Numbered from the stretch's first letter, positions 51,719 to 61,075 are shown. The stretch: 64,000 nucleotides of DNA from JANNBN01 sp031430595 (GCA_031430595.1 JANPBU010000043.1:62001-126000), one strand, 5' to 3'. Notes: generated from the letters alone by a model not told the origin. Made by a program: numbers and translations.

Positions 51719-52384
51719 CTACGACCCGAGGGAAAGGCCGTCAAGAATCGCGAGCGTGGCAGAGGTGCCGAGCCTCGTGGCACCTGATTCGATCATCGCC
51801 AAGGCGGTTGCGGTGTCTCGAATTCCGCCGCTGGCCTTGATACCCAAGCGACCACCAACACACGCAGCCATACGGCGCACGGCCTCGACTGTTGCACCGC
51901 CGCCCGGATGAAAGCCAGTAGAGGTCTTCACGTAATCGGCGCCAGCCAGCTCGGCAGCTTCGCAGCACGCATCGATCTCGTCACCTGTGAGCGCACCCGT
52001 CTCAAGGATGACCTTCAAGATGGCCTTCGGAACCGCCATACGCACCTGCGAAATGTCGTCTTCTACCAATTCCCATTCCGCGCCTTTAACCATCCCGAGA
52101 TTGATGACCATATCGATTTCTTGAGCGCCAGCCCCGACGGCGAACGCAGCCTCCAACGCCTTCACCTGGGTCGCCACTGCCCCACTCGGAAACCCAACCA
52201 CGGTTGCAATCCTTACCGAATCAGGAAGGACACCATCGGGAAGGGGCAACTGCCACGGGCTCACACAAATCGCCGCGACGCCAAACATGCCAGCTTCTCG
52301 GCAAAGATCACGAATCGCATCGGGAGTTGCCTCCGGACGCAACAACGTGTGGTCGATGTATCGAGCGAGTTCGTCACGGTTCAC
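51719..52384 (-). CDS. deoC: Deoxyribose-phosphate aldolase
   Basis: A 221-residue class I aldolase splitting 2-deoxyribose-5-phosphate into acetaldehyde and glyceraldehyde-3-phosphate. The Schiff-base lysine is in ADYVKTSTGF, a second active lysine in LGIKASGGIRD, and the acid in EIDMVINLG. The GTG start at 52384 has GGAAGG eight bases upstream; ATG 52408 would add eight residues and fall inside the palindrome described next. It completes salvage of deoxynucleosides imported and deaminated by the upstream genes. Confidence 0.94.
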   Translation of the reverse strand: MNRDELARYIDHTLLRPEATPDAIRDLCREAGMFGVAAICVSPWQLPLPDGVLPDSVRIATVVGFPSGAVATQVKALEAAFAVGAGAQEIDMVINLGMVKGAEWELVEDDISQVRMAVPKAILKVILETGALTGDEIDACCEAAELAGADYVKTSTGFHPGGGATVEAVRRMAACVGGRLGIKASGGIRDTATALAMIESGATRLGTSATLAILDGLSLGS

Positions 52385-52405
52385 CTCCCCATCCTTCCAG
52401 ACCTC

Positions 52406-52425
52406 CACATACTTGGAAGTATGTG
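52406..52425. promoter_or_regulatory. 20-bp palindrome upstream of deoC, candidate operator
   Basis: CACATACTT-GG-AAGTATGTG has perfect 9-bp arms around a 2-base centre, 21 bases upstream of the deoC GTG. Such dyads upstream of nucleoside catabolism genes are often bound by DeoR/CytR/LacI-type repressors. The regulator is not in this window. Confidence 0.65.
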
Positions 52426-52529
52426 CAACTACGTGAGACGTCGAAGGTGGTTTTGTGGACTATCTCGGTCAGTTCAGATTGTTTTCGGTTTGGTCCACGC
52501 CTGCCCCGTCGATGTGATGGGCTGGAGAG

Positions 52530-53066
52530 GTGAACTCTGTGGCAGAAGTGACCAATCCCCAACATGAACTCCGAGCCCATGACTGGACTCGCCTGTTCGT
52601 TATCCCCCTTTTGGTAGCAACCATTGCCGGAAGCGTGTCGCTTGGTTTCGGTGCCTGGATGTGGAAACGCGGCGAAAAAGCCTCGATCGTGCAAGCAGCC
52701 AGCTCGGCCCAAAACCAGGTCGCACTCGATCAACTCACCCAGGCATACCGGGCCTTTGCAGTCATTCCGCCTGCCGGTGCTTCGATTGGGTCGTTAACAA
52801 ACCCAGAAAAGCGGAACCTTGAAGCGGCCATGAGCGACCTTTTCCTGTATGGAAACAGTGACGTTCGAGCCGCAGCCCAGGCGTGGTTCAAAAGCGGATT
52901 CAAGAAACCCGTCGAAGGCATACTCACGCCTCTTCGAGATCAGGTACGAACAATGAACGGGCTAGCCCCGATCAAACTACAGAGCACGCCGTGGGTACAA
53001 ACCTTCTGGCGAACCGAAAAGCCCGCTGACGCCACCACGACAGACACCATTTACACCCCCGAATAA
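52530..53066 (+). CDS. Single-pass membrane protein of unknown function
   Basis: A 178-residue protein starting at GTG (52530, or 52539). One N-terminal membrane helix (about 22-44, LFVIPLLVATIAGSVSLGFG) is followed by an extracytoplasmic helical domain (SSAQNQVALDQLTQAYRAFA; EKRNLEAAMSDLFLYGNSDV; AAAQAWFKSGF) and a Thr/Asp tail. I recognise no family. It is divergent from deoC, with the palindrome at 52406-52425 between them, so the two genes might share regulation. Confidence 0.6.
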   Translation: MNSVAEVTNPQHELRAHDWTRLFVIPLLVATIAGSVSLGFGAWMWKRGEKASIVQAASSAQNQVALDQLTQAYRAFAVIPPAGASIGSLTNPEKRNLEAAMSDLFLYGNSDVRAAAQAWFKSGFKKPVEGILTPLRDQVRTMNGLAPIKLQSTPWVQTFWRTEKPADATTTDTIYTPE

Positions 53067-53181
53067 ATGACAGAGAATTGAAGTTGGGCTGGTCTCGCCC
53101 GATCGGCGGCCGAGAGACTATGCAGCAGGCCGGTAGAGCTCATGAACCACGTTCTAACTTCGACGAACGCTTTTGAATTTG

Positions 53182-53254
53182 TGGAGACGAACGGAATCGA
53201 ACCGTCGACATCCTGCTTGCAAAGCAGGTGCTCTACCAATTGAGCTACGTCCCC
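53182..53254 (-). tRNA. tRNA-Ala (anticodon TGC)
   Basis: Minus-strand cloverleaf of 73 bases: acceptor GGGGACG / CGTCTCC, D-arm GTAGCTCAATTGGTAGAGC, anticodon stem CCTGC/GCAGG with loop TTTGCAA (anticodon TGC), and T-loop TTCGATT. CCA is not encoded. It belongs to the usual gyrA-tRNA-Ile-tRNA-Ala order of actinobacteria, though here 1.3 kb separates the two tRNAs. Confidence 0.95.
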
Positions 53255-53405
53255 AAAATGCTGTGCTTCAGTTTGCCACACGTTTTGCCGGCACCAGACT
53301 CATTATCGTTTTCGACCGTCGGCCCCTCAGACCCAAGCCACCAGTATGTCGCTAAGTGAAAAGGAGATAGGGCCGGGTACCGAAACACCGAACGAGATGA
53401 AGCCC

Positions 53406-54392
53406 TTAACGATCGACGGTACCTTCGAAGCGGGCGCATTTCACGCCCCGGCGGGCCAACTCAGCCAAGAACGGTACCGGCTCCACAAACTCTGCCAAAC
53501 CACCGGCGCCCCGGTGAACCGCAGGATTATTGATGACAGCGCTCAGGGCCAAAGCTGCCACGGCCCCAGACGCCACCGATGCGCGATCCATACAGGCCAA
53601 CACCGTCGACCCAGCAACCCCACGCAACCGTCCACGAACCTCGGTACGCACCGCCCCAGGACCCGCCTCAGCATGCGGTTTGCGCATCATTGGCAACCGA
53701 GACGTCAATCGATCCCGCCGAGTAGCCGACATACGGGCTGTGAGCCGAGTTGCGTCGGGAAACAGACGGTGAAGTAAAAGGGCCTCGGGTAGCGCGCCTC
53801 GATAACAGTCAGCGCCACCAATAGGGTCAGGAAACCAACACAACTCGCGGCCGCTTCCGCCCGGTCGGGTGATCCACTCGCCGTCACGAAAGTCGATGGC
53901 CTCCGCAGCAAGGGCGGCGTGATGCTGCCGCGCGCACGCCGGACCGGCAGTGCCAAATTTCGCGACGTGAACCTCATCAACCTCATCAAAGTCGACTGAG
54001 GCATGAAGCGAAAGCACGTCGGTTAAGCCCGGAGAAAAGCCCGCACCTATGACCAAACTGACCCCGTTCTGTCGAAGTATTCCGTCGAGAAGTAACGACT
54101 GCTTCACATCTTGGACGTCGTCACTGGTGCACACCACATGCACACCAGCCAATGCAAGCTCTTCAGCTAAACGGAATTGCGGTGGTGGAAAGGCCAGGAT
54201 GACCGCATCAACCGCATGATCAAGAACCGAACCTGAACCGACACTCGCCGGTTGGCCAATAACAACTGCGAGTCGCGATGCAACACCTTCCGCGCTGTCG
54301 AACAAAAGTAACTCGTTGACCCCGGCAACCGTGACAAGTTGACGGGCTGCCCGGGCACCAACGGTTCCGCACCCAACAATCGCTATACGCAC
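53406..54392 (-). CDS. NAD(P)-binding saccharopine-dehydrogenase-like protein
   Basis: A 328-residue protein starting at GTG 54392 with a Rossmann site VRIAIVGCGTVGARAARQLV, an acidic residue after strand 2 (LLLFDSAEG), and a C-terminal domain as in saccharopine dehydrogenase-like/trans-acting enoyl-reductase proteins (GAGFSPGLTDVLSLHA; KFGTAGPACARQHH). The reaction is unknown. A longer frame upstream is discarded because it overlaps the 45-residue gene at 54398-54535, whose stop lies five bases before this GTG. The gene separates tRNA-Ala from tRNA-Ile. Confidence 0.75.
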   Translation of the reverse strand: MRIAIVGCGTVGARAARQLVTVAGVNELLLFDSAEGVASRLAVVIGQPASVGSGSVLDHAVDAVILAFPPPQFRLAEELALAGVHVVCTSDDVQDVKQSLLLDGILRQNGVSLVIGAGFSPGLTDVLSLHASVDFDEVDEVHVAKFGTAGPACARQHHAALAAEAIDFRDGEWITRPGGSGRELCWFPDPIGGADCYRGALPEALLLHRLFPDATRLTARMSATRRDRLTSRLPMMRKPHAEAGPGAVRTEVRGRLRGVAGSTVLACMDRASVASGAVAALALSAVINNPAVHRGAGGLAEFVEPVPFLAELARRGVKCARFEGTVDR

Positions 54393-54397
54393 GTCGA

Positions 54398-54535
54398 TTA
54401 CTTCAGCTCGGGACCGCTCAACTCGCGCCAACCGCCACTTTTTGGAGGAACACCCCCGGTGCCTCGCATCCGAAGCACAGCAGCAACGAGACCCGCTAAA
54501 CCAACCGCGGTGATAGCACGACGAATTGCGTTCAC
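54398..54535 (-). CDS. 45-residue small membrane-associated protein
   Basis: Starting at GTG 54535, a frame encodes MNAIRRAITAVGLAGLVAAV followed by LRMRGTGGVPPKSGGWRELS and a short polar end, stopping at TAA 54398. It has one short hydrophobic helix (about residues 7-21) with positive flanks and a Gly/Pro-rich tail, which looks protein-like rather than random. The stop is five bases before the NAD(P)-binding gene, indicating an operon. The start lies one base from the 3' end of tRNA-Ile, so the message may be processed from the tRNA transcript. No family known. Confidence 0.55.
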   Translation of the reverse strand: MNAIRRAITAVGLAGLVAAVLRMRGTGGVPPKSGGWRELSGPELK

Positions 54536-54536
54536 G

Positions 54537-54610
54537 TGGGGCTAGCTGGAATCGAACCAGCGACCTACACATTATCAGTGTGTCGCTCTAACCAACTGAG
54601 CTATAGCCCC
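54537..54610 (-). tRNA. tRNA-Ile (anticodon GAT)
   Basis: Minus-strand cloverleaf of 74 bases: acceptor GGGGCTA / TAGCCCC, D-arm TAGCTCAGTTGGTTAGAGC, anticodon stem ACACA/TGTGT with loop CTGATAA (anticodon GAT), T-arm GCTGG-TTCGATT-CCAGC. CCA is not encoded. Confidence 0.95.
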
Positions 54611-54692
54611 CTACGAGAGCTTGAAGGTTACACCAGCAATTCGATGAATCCCGCCGCATTCATTGCCCGTATCAAACCGACGGCAACCGGGA

Positions 54693-55295
54693 TCAATCAA
54701 GTTCGTCGAGCCAGCGGTCTTCAGTGGTTACATCGTCACCGTGTAGCGATACCTGACGGGCAGGCATCGGGGTCTGGGATGGTGGTTTCGTTGGCTTTGG
54801 AGCTGGTTTCCGAACGGAAACCGGTGTTGCGGGTGTCGGCAACAACGACTTGTTTGACTTCCCTCTGTTTCGCCTTGAAGTCTTCGAGGGCGTTGAAGTC
54901 TTTGCGTCTTCCCCAACGCCTGGCAGTCGTTCCTCAATCACACTGACGATAAGTCCACCGAACAAACTGGAGAAGAGGTTATATAGCAAGACCAGCAAAA
55001 ACGTTACAACGGTATTGTGAACGACCAACGCCGCACCCACCAACGCTGCACCCCGGGCGAGAACGGGTCCGGTAATGGTCAAGCCATCAGCAAAACCGAT
55101 GTCAACCAGGAAACTACTGACTTTCTCAACAAAGCCTGCCCTTGAGAGAAGACTCCATGCAACCACCAACGTCACCATCGTTACGGCGAAGGCCGCAAGG
55201 TGAAAAAGGAACGCAATTTTTAGTGCAGGCCACAGCTCAATCCGACGAATCTTGCGTCTAACTCGAGTTCCGACTCGACGGCGACGGCGTGGCAC
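54693..55295 (-). CDS. DUF3566 membrane protein
   Basis: A 200-residue protein with a basic N-terminus (MPRRRRRVGTRVRRKIRRIE), two long membrane helices (about 25-50, AFLFHLAAFAVTMVTLVVAW, and 92-120, VTFLLVLLYNLFSSLFGG) and a Lys/Pro/Thr-rich cytosolic C-terminus. This matches the DUF3566 family located directly after gyrA in most actinobacteria (Rv0007 in M. tuberculosis). Function is unknown; a cell-division link has been suggested for the neighbourhood. The gene lies between tRNA-Ile and the TadE-like gene. Confidence 0.88.
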   Translation of the reverse strand: MPRRRRRVGTRVRRKIRRIELWPALKIAFLFHLAAFAVTMVTLVVAWSLLSRAGFVEKVSSFLVDIGFADGLTITGPVLARGAALVGAALVVHNTVVTFLLVLLYNLFSSLFGGLIVSVIEERLPGVGEDAKTSTPSKTSRRNRGKSNKSLLPTPATPVSVRKPAPKPTKPPSQTPMPARQVSLHGDDVTTEDRWLDELD

Positions 55296-55401
55296 CCCAA
55301 GACATTACTTGGACGACGGTGATTCGTTCGGCTCTTCGAACGGTACGTTTTGCGACGAGCGGGTACATCGACTCATGCAAAAACACCGTATTTCGTTGAA
55401 T

Positions 55402-55833
55402 TCAGGGAGCCGTCGTGTCGGGGATCGATGATTCGGGAACAGTGGTGTCTGCGATCGTTGGGGGTGGTGGTGGGGGAGGCGGGGGAACATACCGTGCTCG
55501 CGCGCTCGCGGTCACACCTGCGAGGTTCACTGAGACCTGTACTTCAGTCGAACCGTCGGCCAGAGATTCGGCGATGAAGCTCGTGATGCCAGCACCGTTG
55601 ATGCCAGCCATGGTCTGCGCGGCGGACTGACCATCCTTAGCCCCTGCAAGTGCAGCAGCGTCGGCCGCTACCTGGGCGGATGCCTTTTCCACCGCCGCAC
55701 CGCCAAGTTGTCCGAGGGCGAGGAACAACACACCGGCGATTGCGATGAGCCCAGCGACCAATATGGTCACCGAGCCCGCTTCTTGTTTGTGGTGATGGCA
55801 CATACGCGGCCCACTCACCCTTCTTTTGTTCAA
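55402..55833 (-). CDS. TadE/TadG-like (Flp pilus-associated) protein
   Basis: A 143-residue protein with a basic leader, a prepilin-like N-terminal helix (GSVTILVAGLIAIAGVLFLA), and QVAADAAALAGAKDG, a signature of the Rv3654c-type TadE/helix-anchored group. The C-terminal half is beta-like and ends in nine prolines plus a Thr/Ser/Pro tail. No other tad genes are in the window, and its place between DUF3566 and gyrA is unusual, so it is probably an orphan surface protein. Confidence 0.72.
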   Translation of the reverse strand: MNKRRVSGPRMCHHHKQEAGSVTILVAGLIAIAGVLFLALGQLGGAAVEKASAQVAADAAALAGAKDGQSAAQTMAGINGAGITSFIAESLADGSTEVQVSVNLAGVTASARARYVPPPPPPPPPTIADTTVPESSIPDTTAP

Positions 55834-55884
55834 GCACTAAGAATGAGGGGGAAGTTATGTAAGGCAGCGACGCGCTACGAACGT

Positions 55885-58338
55885 TTACTCTTCGGCTGCT
55901 GCCATTACCTTGGCTACGGAGGCTACAGCCTGACCTGCATCGAGGGTCATGACCCTGACACCTGTCGCTTCACGCCCCTGGGACGAAATACCTCGAACCT
56001 CAATCCGGTTTGTAACGCCACCGTCTGAGATCAGAATGATTTCATCTTCAAGTTCGACCGTAAAGGCCGCAACGATTTGGCCTTTCTTAGCCGGAAGTTT
56101 GATGGCGATAACACCCTGGCCACCACGGCCTTGGGGTGAGAACCGCTCGACTTTTACCCGTTTGCCATAACCAGCGTTGGTAATGAGCAGAAGGTCGGTT
56201 GCGTCGGTGACTGCATCACATGAGACGACTTCGTCACCGGTTTTCATCTTCATGCCGCGAACGCCAGCAGCGGCCCGGCCCATCGCCCGAACTTCTTCTG
56301 TTTGATCGAAGCGAATCGCCATCCCAAGCTTTGACACCATCAAAATATGGTCGCCATCATTGGCCTGAATGACTTTAACGAGTTCGTCTTCGTCACGTAG
56401 GTTTACAGCGATGATGCCTGCTCGAAGCGATGAGTCATAGTCAGTGAAGAGTGTCTTCTTCACCTGGCCAAGTTTTGTACAGAAGAAGAGGTAGCGATTG
56501 GTTTCGTAATCGCGCGTATCAATAATCGTTTGAATCTTTTCGTCTGGGGCTAACGGAAGAAGATTCACAATTGCCGTGCCACGAGCGGCCCGATCTTTCA
56601 TCGGGATCTCGTGTGCCTTGAGGCGATACACCCGACCACGGTTAGAGAAGAACAACAGATAGGCATGCGCCGAAGTGGTGATGATCGATGTGACGTAATC
56701 CTCGTCTTTAACCTTTGCGCCTTGAATACCGCGACCGCCGCGGCCCTGGGTTCGGAAGGTATCGGCTGGCATAGCCTTTATGTAGCCAATCTTTGAAAAT
56801 GTAATCACCAGTTCAAGATCGTCGATGAGGTCTTCGATGCTCATATCGCCCGGATCAAACGTGATCACAGACTTTCGTGGTGTCGCAAACTCTTGGCGAA
56901 TCGCTGAGATCTCGGTTTTTATAACAGCATTGAGAACCACACGATCGGTAAGAATTTCTTGTAACGACGAGATGTTGTCTCGCAGACCAAGCAAATCCTT
57001 TTCAAGATCAATGCGGGCCATACGGGTCAGTTGACGCAAGGTCATAGCCAAAATGTCTTCGGCTTGAAGCTCAGAAAATTCGTACGGTACCGACATCAAA
57101 CTGACCTTCGCCGCTGCACCATCTTCGGAAGCCCTAATCAGCGCAATGATCTCGTCGATTACGTTAAGAGCCTTTATACGCCCCTCGAGAATATGAGCGC
57201 GTTTCTCGGCCTTGTCGAGTCGAGACTGTGTTCGACGGGTGATCACGTCGACCTGATGATCGATGTAATGCTGCAACATCTGCTTCAGGTTCAATGTGCG
57301 CGGAACACCGTCAACCAATGCGACAATATTTGCCGAGAAGGTGCTTTGCAACGCGGTGTATTTGAACAGATTGTTAAGAATGACGTTCGGATTAGCGTCG
57401 CGCTTCAAGTCGATCACGAGGGCGGTGGTATTACCTGCCGACGCATCGTTGGCGTCAGCGATGCCCGCGAGTTCACCCGAGTCAACCAGTTCGCCAATAC
57501 GTTCAATGATCGCTTGTGGCGACGCTTGGTACGGCAGTTCAGACACCACGATTTGGCTTTTGCCGTTCTTCAGTTCTTCGATCTCAGCAACAGCGCGCAT
57601 ACGAATTGCGCCCTTGCCAGTTCGATAACAATCCATCAACCCGGCTTTTCCGAGAATAAGCGCGCCGGTCGGAAAGTCTGGACCCTTCACAAAGGCCATT
57701 AGTTCATCGATTGATGCCTCTGGTCGCTCGAGCAGGTGAACCACCGCATCGATTACTTCGCCCAGGTTATGAGGCGGAATATTGGTGGCCATGCCAACAG
57801 CAATACCTTGACTTCCGTTCACCAATAGGTTTGGGAAACGGGCCGGAAGCACACGGGGTTCTTCGTACTCTGACGAGAAGTTTGGTTGAAGATCAACCGT
57901 ATCTTCGTCAATGTCGGCCAAGAGTTGCATGGCGATGGGGGCAAGACGACATTCGGTGTATCGATACGCCGCCGCTGAAGCATCGGGGGCCCCAAAGTTG
58001 CCGTGACCATCGATGAGTGGGTGACGTAACGAAAAGTCTTGGGCCATACGAACCAAGGCATCGTAAGCAGCGGTATCACCGTGAGGGTGGTACTTCGCGA
58101 TGACGTCGCCAACCACCGCTGCTGACTTACGATGAGCTCGATCTGGCCGCATACCTTGCTGCTGCATTGACCACAAGATACGGCGGTGCACTGGTTTCAG
58201 TCCGTCGCGAACGTCGGGAAGTGCACGACTGACGATGACTGACATCGCGTAGTCAAGGAACGAACGTTCCATCTCGGTTTGTAGCTCAATTGGCTCGACG
58301 TTGCCGAACTCGAACTCTGGCGGGGTGGGATCACTCAT
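55885..58338 (-). CDS. gyrA: DNA gyrase subunit A
   Basis: An 817-residue type IIA topoisomerase A subunit. The catalytic tyrosine is in AAAYRYTECRLAP and the quinolone region is KYHPHGDTAAYDALVRMAQD, with Thr at the E. coli Ser83 position and Asp kept at 87. The C-terminal beta-pinwheel contains the GyrA box QGRGGRG (in TQGRGGRGIQGAKV) needed for negative supercoiling. It lies 50 bases after gyrB on the same strand and is probably co-transcribed. Thr at 83 might affect intrinsic quinolone sensitivity, which cannot be judged here. Confidence 0.98.
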   Translation of the reverse strand: MSDPTPPEFEFGNVEPIELQTEMERSFLDYAMSVIVSRALPDVRDGLKPVHRRILWSMQQQGMRPDRAHRKSAAVVGDVIAKYHPHGDTAAYDALVRMAQDFSLRHPLIDGHGNFGAPDASAAAYRYTECRLAPIAMQLLADIDEDTVDLQPNFSSEYEEPRVLPARFPNLLVNGSQGIAVGMATNIPPHNLGEVIDAVVHLLERPEASIDELMAFVKGPDFPTGALILGKAGLMDCYRTGKGAIRMRAVAEIEELKNGKSQIVVSELPYQASPQAIIERIGELVDSGELAGIADANDASAGNTTALVIDLKRDANPNVILNNLFKYTALQSTFSANIVALVDGVPRTLNLKQMLQHYIDHQVDVITRRTQSRLDKAEKRAHILEGRIKALNVIDEIIALIRASEDGAAAKVSLMSVPYEFSELQAEDILAMTLRQLTRMARIDLEKDLLGLRDNISSLQEILTDRVVLNAVIKTEISAIRQEFATPRKSVITFDPGDMSIEDLIDDLELVITFSKIGYIKAMPADTFRTQGRGGRGIQGAKVKDEDYVTSIITTSAHAYLLFFSNRGRVYRLKAHEIPMKDRAARGTAIVNLLPLAPDEKIQTIIDTRDYETNRYLFFCTKLGQVKKTLFTDYDSSLRAGIIAVNLRDEDELVKVIQANDGDHILMVSKLGMAIRFDQTEEVRAMGRAAAGVRGMKMKTGDEVVSCDAVTDATDLLLITNAGYGKRVKVERFSPQGRGGQGVIAIKLPAKKGQIVAAFTVELEDEIILISDGGVTNRIEVRGISSQGREATGVRVMTLDAGQAVASVAKVMAAAEE

Positions 58339-58388
58339 GAGGGAAACGGATCTTTTCTTCGGTGGCGGGGATCAGCAGAATCTGCGGA

Positions 58389-60449
58389 TCAAATGTCGAG
58401 GAATCGGACGTCGTTGGCGTTTTGCACAATGAATCGCTTACGACTGTCCACGTCGTCACCCATCAAGGTGCTGAGCGCTTCGTCGGCTAGCGCTCCTTGC
58501 TCAACTGTGACTTTCAACAAGGTTCGCTTGGTCACATCGAGGGTGGTGTCTTTGAGTTCTTCCCAGTCCATCTCGCCGAGGCCTTTCAATCGATTGAACT
58601 CGTATTTTTTGGTGGGATGCGATTCAGTGAATCTTGTTTTTGCAGCATCATCTTTGAGATACTGCTTTTCTTTACCGACCACCACGCTGAACAGTGGTGG
58701 TTGAGCGATGTAGCAATACCCGGCCTCAACCATTGGCCGCATTTGCCGGTAGAAGAACGTCAACAACAGCGTTCGGATGTGAGCTCCATCAACGTCGGCA
58801 TCGCAGAGCGCAACTATCTTGTGGTACCGGCATTTAGTGGCGTCGAAGTCGTCTCCGAGGCCACCGCCAATTGCACCGATCAGCGCTTGTATTTCAAGGT
58901 TTTTCAACATTTTGTCGATTCGCGCTCGTTCGACATTCAAGATTTTTCCGCGAATCGGAAGGATTGCCTGTGTCCGTGGGTCGCGAGCTTTCTGTGCCGA
59001 ACCCAGCGCAGAGTCGCCTTCTACGATGAACAACTCGGACTCTTCAGGAGACTTCGATGTACAGTCGCGAAGCTTGCCAGGAAGGCCGCCCCCACCGATA
59101 CCTGATTTGCGCCGAACAAGATCGCGGGCCGAACGAGCAGCAGCACGGGCCTGGGCCGCAGCAACCGCTTTCTTGACAATTTTGTTCGCTTCAGCAGGAT
59201 TCTCTTCAAACCATTCGGCGAGCCGTTCATTCGTTGCCTTTTGAACCAACGTACGCATAGCAGTGGTTCCGAGCTTGCTTTTCGTTTGACCTTCGAACTG
59301 AGGGTCTCGAAGCTTTACTGAAATGATGGCGGTGATGCCTTCGCGAATGTCTTCACCAGCGAGGTTGTCATCTTTTTCTTTTAGGAGTGGTTGCTTTCCT
59401 TCGCGCGCATACTTATTGACAACGGTAGTAAGCGCAGCTCGAAAACCTTCAACATGGGTACCACCGTCGTTGGTGGCAATGCCGTTGGCGAACGAATGGA
59501 TACCTTCGTAGTAACCGGTGTTCCATTGAATTGCGACCTCGGCCTCACCAATGCCATCGTCGGCTATCGATGAGTACGAGACCACCTTTGCGAAGAGGGG
59601 GTCTTTTGATGCGTTGAGGTGCTTTACAAAGTCTTTGAGGCCATCGTTGTATTTGAACGACGCAACGTCGGGCTGCCCATCGCCGTCACGATCTTTATTA
59701 AGGCGCTCATCGGAGACAGTGATTTCAAGACCGGCGTTAAGAAACGCCATCATGCGGAATCGTTCGACAAGTGTTTGAAAGAGAAAGTCGATCTCTTCGA
59801 AAATTTCGGGGTCTGGCCAAAACTCGATTGTCGTTCCGTTTCGGCCCCGAGGAGCCTTACCGATCACATCGATTTTGCGCTTGAGTTTTCCGCCGTTGAC
59901 AAACTCGCAGTCGTAACGATTGCCGTCTTTATCGATTGTTGCCACCAGGCGCTTCGACAGCGCGTTAACTACCGAAACACCAACACCGTGCAACCCACCA
60001 GAGACTTTATAACCCTCGCCACCGAATTTTCCGCCGGCATTAAGTTCTGACAGCACGATTTCAGCCGCACTACGACCCTTCATCTTCGGGTCGGGATGCT
60101 TATCAACCGGAATACCTCGACCATTATCGGTCACCCGACAGCTCCCGTCGGAGGTAAGCACCACATCGATCTTGTTTGCATAGCCAGCCATAGCTTCGTC
60201 GACAGAGTTATCAACGACCTCCCACACCAGGTGGTGCAAACCAGTGATGTTGGTTGAACCAATGTACATACCGGGACGCTTGCGAACGTGCTCAAGCCCC
60301 TCAAGAATCGTGATGTCTTTCGCCCCGTAATCAGACGCACCCTTATTTGAGCTTTTAGGGGTTGAAGGGGCAGCCACACCCTCAGGAGTGGCGACTACCG
60401 GCGGCACCGTTCCATCGGGAGTCGGTTGATTAAGTTCATCTTGTGCCAT
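58389..60449 (-). CDS. gyrB: DNA gyrase subunit B
   Basis: A 686-residue ATPase subunit. The ATG at 60449 is chosen because GAAAGG lies eight bases upstream; an upstream in-frame GTG at 60458 overlaps this site. GHKL ATPase motifs: EVVDNSVDEAMAGY, RVTDNGRGIPVD, GGLHGVGVSVVNALS and a K-loop TKSKLGTTAMRT. TOPRIM: FIVEGDSALGSAQKARDPRT, RGKILNVE and LCDADVDGAHIRTLLL. The N-terminus has a non-conserved Pro/Thr/Ser-rich extension of about 40 residues before the AKDITILEGLEHVRKRPGMY start of the family. Confidence 0.98.
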   Translation of the reverse strand: MAQDELNQPTPDGTVPPVVATPEGVAAPSTPKSSNKGASDYGAKDITILEGLEHVRKRPGMYIGSTNITGLHHLVWEVVDNSVDEAMAGYANKIDVVLTSDGSCRVTDNGRGIPVDKHPDPKMKGRSAAEIVLSELNAGGKFGGEGYKVSGGLHGVGVSVVNALSKRLVATIDKDGNRYDCEFVNGGKLKRKIDVIGKAPRGRNGTTIEFWPDPEIFEEIDFLFQTLVERFRMMAFLNAGLEITVSDERLNKDRDGDGQPDVASFKYNDGLKDFVKHLNASKDPLFAKVVSYSSIADDGIGEAEVAIQWNTGYYEGIHSFANGIATNDGGTHVEGFRAALTTVVNKYAREGKQPLLKEKDDNLAGEDIREGITAIISVKLRDPQFEGQTKSKLGTTAMRTLVQKATNERLAEWFEENPAEANKIVKKAVAAAQARAAARSARDLVRRKSGIGGGGLPGKLRDCTSKSPEESELFIVEGDSALGSAQKARDPRTQAILPIRGKILNVERARIDKMLKNLEIQALIGAIGGGLGDDFDATKCRYHKIVALCDADVDGAHIRTLLLTFFYRQMRPMVEAGYCYIAQPPLFSVVVGKEKQYLKDDAAKTRFTESHPTKKYEFNRLKGLGEMDWEELKDTTLDVTKRTLLKVTVEQGALADEALSTLMGDDVDSRKRFIVQNANDVRFLDI

Positions 60450-60634
60450 GACGCGCACCTTTCACGACTACTGCACCCGAAGGCTGACGAGGTAGGACCG
60501 AATTTGCCCTACAAACCAACGTAAACGCCTACAAAATGGGCGATTCGAGGTACGTAGACCTTACCAGAGGGGGTATGACAGAAACCGTCAATCACACCGC
60601 AAAACTCATCAAAATCGCAATAAAACTTGGATGG

Positions 60635-61075
60635 TTAGGTAGGCCGAGAACCAGACCTTCTTCCCCAGTTTCTGGTCGGTGTGACCGGATCTTGGCTCTG
60701 ACCCGGCATGGCTGAATCGGTACCGCCCTGAACGCCGATTCTCGGGAATGAATCCACCCGAATCGTGATGCGTTCGACCATCTTTTGACCGGCCCGTTCG
60801 TTACATTTTTCGATGATCGTGTCACCGAGGAACCGGACCTGGGTTGCCCAACTCGCTTCGTCAACTATCACTACGAGTTCACCATCGCGCAATCGCTCTG
60901 GTCGAGTGTGGGCAGCAAGCAACGCGCCCACCACTTCATCCCACTGTTCAAAAACAGCGGAAAGACCACTCGAATCGCCGAGGCCCAACCGTCGCGAAAG
61001 ACGAGCAATCGAATCACCGATTGGACGAACACCTTCCACAGGTTCATCCCCAGACTGTTGATACTTTCGTGTCAT
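60635..61075 (-). CDS. DUF721 protein (DciA-type helicase loader)
   Basis: A 146-residue protein with the DUF721 fold (about 17-110: IGDSIARLSRRLGLGDSSGL, VFEQWDEVVGALLAAHTRPE, GELVVIVDEASWATQVRFLG) and a disordered C-terminus. DciA proteins load or assist the replicative helicase DnaB where DnaC/DnaI is absent. The gene starts inside the recF stop codon (ATGA) and is followed by gyrB after about 185 bases, the standard actinobacterial order dnaA-dnaN-recF-DUF721-gyrB-gyrA. Confidence 0.9.
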   Translation of the reverse strand: MTRKYQQSGDEPVEGVRPIGDSIARLSRRLGLGDSSGLSAVFEQWDEVVGALLAAHTRPERLRDGELVVIVDEASWATQVRFLGDTIIEKCNERAGQKMVERITIRVDSFPRIGVQGGTDSAMPGQSQDPVTPTRNWGRRSGSRPT

